A DNA stretch of 7,204 nt, taken from contig JAFXMJ010000037.1 in NCBI GenBank assembly GCA_017530465.1, positions 1 through 7,204 of the forward strand. The letters are read 5' to 3'. Origin of the DNA: Bacteroidales bacterium. Its GTDB lineage: Bacteria > Bacteroidota > Bacteroidia > Bacteroidales > UBA3824. Positions 5,465 to 7,204 of this stretch are shown here, one piece after another. The notes beneath the pieces are model-generated. The model made no database searches. It saw only the letters and a list, made by a program, of their open reading frames with translations, and was not told the origin of the DNA. A program made the position numbers and the translations under genes. Numbering within the stretch: position 1 is the first letter of the stretch; the number at the start of each line of letters is the position of its first letter.

Positions 5465-6967
5465 ATGAAAGGCAATCATCGGATTTTTAGAATAATATTC
5501 GTAATCCTTGTTACGATAGGCGTATCGTTGGCGTTGCAGATGTTGCTTGCCGACGACGCTATGGCACGTCCGGGCGGCGGACACGGTTTTAGAGGCGGCG
5601 GCGGTTATCGCGGCGGCGGTTCGCACGGTTCGGGCGGCGGTGGCGGTTTCTTCATACATTTCACTGGAAGTTTTGGCTACGACCTCTTCATCAACATCGT
5701 TATATGGTTGATTATCTTGTGGATAAGTGGCAAATTAAAGGGCAATCACGACGACGATTCTGTGAGTAGCGCCGCCACTTCCGAGAATATCCAGCGTGAG
5801 AAAAAGTCGCTTACGCAGCGGCTTGCAAACCTCATCTCCGCCGACAACAATTTTTCAAAGCCGGTGTTTCTCGATTATGCCACAATGCTATACAATCGCC
5901 TTTATCTCACTTACAACAAGCCTGAGATGGAGGAGATAAAGCCGTTTTTCCTGTCGGAATTGCCCGCATTGGGACACAATCATTTTTCTGAAATCACGAT
6001 TGGCTCGATAGATATTTCAGACGTTACCACAAGAGGCGATGCGGTGATTATTACCGTGAGCATCGACGCCAATTATACCGTCACCAATATCGACACCGGC
6101 AACGCCTACCGCGCCCAAGTGGTTGAGGATTGGTATTTTACGCGCAAGGCTGGTGTCAAATCGCCTTTGCCGCAGGGTTTTGGCGTCATTAGATGTACCA
6201 ATTGCGGCAGTGCGCTCGATTTCAAGGATTCGGGCGTGTGCAGTCATTGCGGCAGCAAAATCAGTTTTGAACAAGGTCAATGGATGGTTTCGCGTGCCAA
6301 CCGCAAGAAGATGATGCGCACATCAACATCCGATATGCTCACCTACGAGGACGAGGAAGGCACAAATTTGCCAACAATCTACGCGCCCACCCTCGCGGAA
6401 GACGAACAGACGTTCATCCATCATCACGGCAATATTTACAATAGTTTCAAGATGTTTGAGGACGTGGTCGCAAAGCCTTATTTCCGTGAGATTTACAAGC
6501 ATTGGTCAGAAAATACTTGGGACAAGGCGCGCCACTTGTTGAGCGAGCGTCAGTGGAACAATTTCAATGAGTATCATAATCAACTCGCGTCCTACGGCTA
6601 CACCAACAAACTCGACGACCTCAAAATTACCGAGGTGGAGACCGTCAATTACGAGGTGGATTACAATTACGAGATGATAACGACGAGGATATTTGCCGAG
6701 TGCCGCGATTACATTATGGATGCCAATGGCAAGGTTGTAGCCGGCAACAGCAACACTCCGCGAGAATTTTCGGAATATTGGACATTTGTGGCGAGTCGCC
6801 GTGCAAAGTTTGAGCGTACCGACCTCTCCAAATGCCCCTCCTGCGGCGCACCCGTCGATAAGATGGGCGAGGCTGGCGTCTGTGAATATTGTGGCAACAA
6901 AATCACCGACGGAAACTTCTCGTGGGTGCTCTTCTCGATCACTCAGGACGAGGTTTACACGGGGTAG
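5465..6967 (+). CDS. Membrane protein with two Tim44/NTF2-like plus zinc-ribbon modules
   Basis: A 500-residue inner-membrane protein of unknown function that resembles bacterial Tim44-like, zinc-ribbon-containing 'transport' proteins. Residues 7-29 are hydrophobic (signal anchor or signal peptide; a possible cleavage site AMA|RP follows residue 34). Residues 37-61 are Gly-rich (17 of 25). A second hydrophobic helix (72-88) ends in Gly-Lys-Leu-Lys, so the rest should be cytoplasmic. Two homologous modules follow. Module 1 has KPVF (132-135), W223 and a zinc ribbon CxxC...CxxC (Cys244, 247, 259, 262), then W273. Module 2 has KPYF (337-340), W439, Cys457, 460, 473, 476, then W487. Every matched landmark is offset by 205-216 residues, which indicates an internal duplication. 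Both ribbons keep all four cysteines and an identical 11-residue spacing between the CxxC pairs. The fold before each ribbon (helices with aromatic residues, then strands) fits the Tim44/NTF2-like class; this is inference from pattern. The gene has its own promoter and may be co-transcribed with the next gene. Confidence 0.85.
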   Translation: MKGNHRIFRIIFVILVTIGVSLALQMLLADDAMARPGGGHGFRGGGGYRGGGSHGSGGGGGFFIHFTGSFGYDLFINIVIWLIILWISGKLKGNHDDDSVSSAATSENIQREKKSLTQRLANLISADNNFSKPVFLDYATMLYNRLYLTYNKPEMEEIKPFFLSELPALGHNHFSEITIGSIDISDVTTRGDAVIITVSIDANYTVTNIDTGNAYRAQVVEDWYFTRKAGVKSPLPQGFGVIRCTNCGSALDFKDSGVCSHCGSKISFEQGQWMVSRANRKKMMRTSTSDMLTYEDEEGTNLPTIYAPTLAEDEQTFIHHHGNIYNSFKMFEDVVAKPYFREIYKHWSENTWDKARHLLSERQWNNFNEYHNQLASYGYTNKLDDLKITEVETVNYEVDYNYEMITTRIFAECRDYIMDANGKVVAGNSNTPREFSEYWTFVASRRAKFERTDLSKCPSCGAPVDKMGEAGVCEYCGNKITDGNFSWVLFSITQDEVYTG

Positions 6968-6991
6968 GAAAAGATAATAAATAGATTATTA

Positions 6992-7070
6992 ACAACGAAT
7001 TAAAACGAATTTTTACCGGTTTATGTTGTAGAGACGCGATTAATCGCGTCTCTACAACGAATAGAACGAA
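6992..7070 (+). repeat. Direct repeat around the palindrome (acaacgaat..aacgaa)
   Basis: ACAACGAATTAAAACGAA (6992-7009) and ACAACGAATAGAACGAA (7054-7070) differ by one indel and one substitution. The second copy shares its first five bases with the right end of the 34-bp palindrome. A further inverted copy of the core, TTCGTTGTA, lies at 7089-7097. These look like degenerate copies of a short motif in the spacer before the last gene. Confidence 0.6.
7025..7058. repeat. 34-bp perfect palindrome, REP-like
   Basis: The arms GTTGTAGAGACGCGAT (7025-7040) and ATCGCGTCTCTACAAC (7043-7058) are exact reverse complements around a central TA, so all 34 bases are symmetric. No T tract follows on the plus strand, so it is not a standard terminator. 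Palindromes built on GTAGAGACG...CGTCTCTAC occur, to my recollection, as dispersed intergenic repeats in Bacteroidota and Cyanobacteria genomes and resemble REP elements moved by Y1-type (TnpA-REP) transposases. That assignment is inference; the symmetry is seen directly. Confidence 0.85.
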
Positions 7071-7115
7071 ACAAAATCATTCATTTATTTCGTTGTATAA
7101 AAAAAACAAATATCA

Positions 7116-7204
7116 ATGATTAAAATTAGCGATTTTGACCAGAGTTTCAAGACGAAACTTTATGATGGGGTCAAGAATATAGAGAGCAATTCGGTGGCGG
7201 AGGC
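7116..7204 (+). CDS. Truncated gene, 5' end only; possibly TPM-domain protein
   Basis: An open frame starts at ATG 7116 and runs off the window after 29 codons (MIKISDFDQSFKTKL..., then YDGVKNIESNSVAE). There is no signal peptide in the visible part. The amphipathic helix followed by an IE-x-N/S-S-x-AE pattern recalls the beginning of TPM-domain proteins, where a similar 'I..aE..ssaEi' segment leads into the first strand, and such genes can lie beside Tim44-like or LemA genes. With so few residues this is only a suggestion. The 148-nt spacer from the previous stop holds the palindrome and direct repeats but no clear promoter, so it may depend on the upstream promoter. Confidence 0.6.
   Translation, partial: MIKISDFDQSFKTKLYDGVKNIESNSVAE

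Noticed and set aside
7025..7058. Intrinsic terminator for the Tim44-like gene
   Set aside because: The hairpin is strong but is followed by GAATAGAACG on the plus strand rather than a T tract; the reverse strand also lacks one.

Overview
The window reads as chromosomal DNA of a member of the Bacteroidota, most likely the Bacteroidales. The evidence is a Bacteroidota-type 5S rRNA, start codons with A-rich leaders and no Shine-Dalgarno motif, exported proteins whose predicted signal-peptide cleavage is followed by Gln, a TonB-dependent receptor with an N-terminal carboxypeptidase-like domain paired with a DUF4249-type lipoprotein, and one near-ideal Bacteroidota promoter (TTTG, 19 nt, TATATTTG). 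The genus cannot be fixed from this window.

Layout, all on the + strand: (1) a 5S rRNA (about 4-114), the distal end of an rRNA operon, closed by a strong intrinsic terminator (125-159); (2) an exported protein joining Sel1-type repeats to a formylglycine-generating-enzyme (FGE/SUMF1) fold domain without the catalytic cysteines (186-1337); (3) a TonB-dependent outer-membrane receptor (1469-3856); (4) a 190-bp spacer holding a roughly 125-bp AT-rich imperfect inverted repeat and a small GC hairpin; (5) a DUF4249-like lipoprotein (4047-5342), ended by an intrinsic terminator (5369-5396); (6) a promoter (5417-5447) and a membrane protein with a Gly-rich periplasmic loop and two tandem copies of a Tim44/NTF2-like plus zinc-ribbon module (5465-6967); (7) a 34-bp perfect palindrome (7025-7058) of the REP-like dispersed type; (8) the first 29 codons of a further gene (from 7116), which runs off the window.

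The receptor and the lipoprotein probably work as an outer-membrane pair: a TonB-driven barrel with a surface or periplasmic lipoprotein partner. Their substrate is unknown. Both carry unusual Asp/Tyr/Asn-rich stretches. The Tim44-like protein has its own promoter and may form an operon with the truncated gene after it. No gap between genes exceeds 190 bp. I see no CRISPR array, transposase, phage gene, tRNA or recognisable defence system. The most notable items are the duplicated zinc-ribbon protein, the two intergenic palindromic elements, and the acidic/aromatic segments shared by the receptor-lipoprotein pair.
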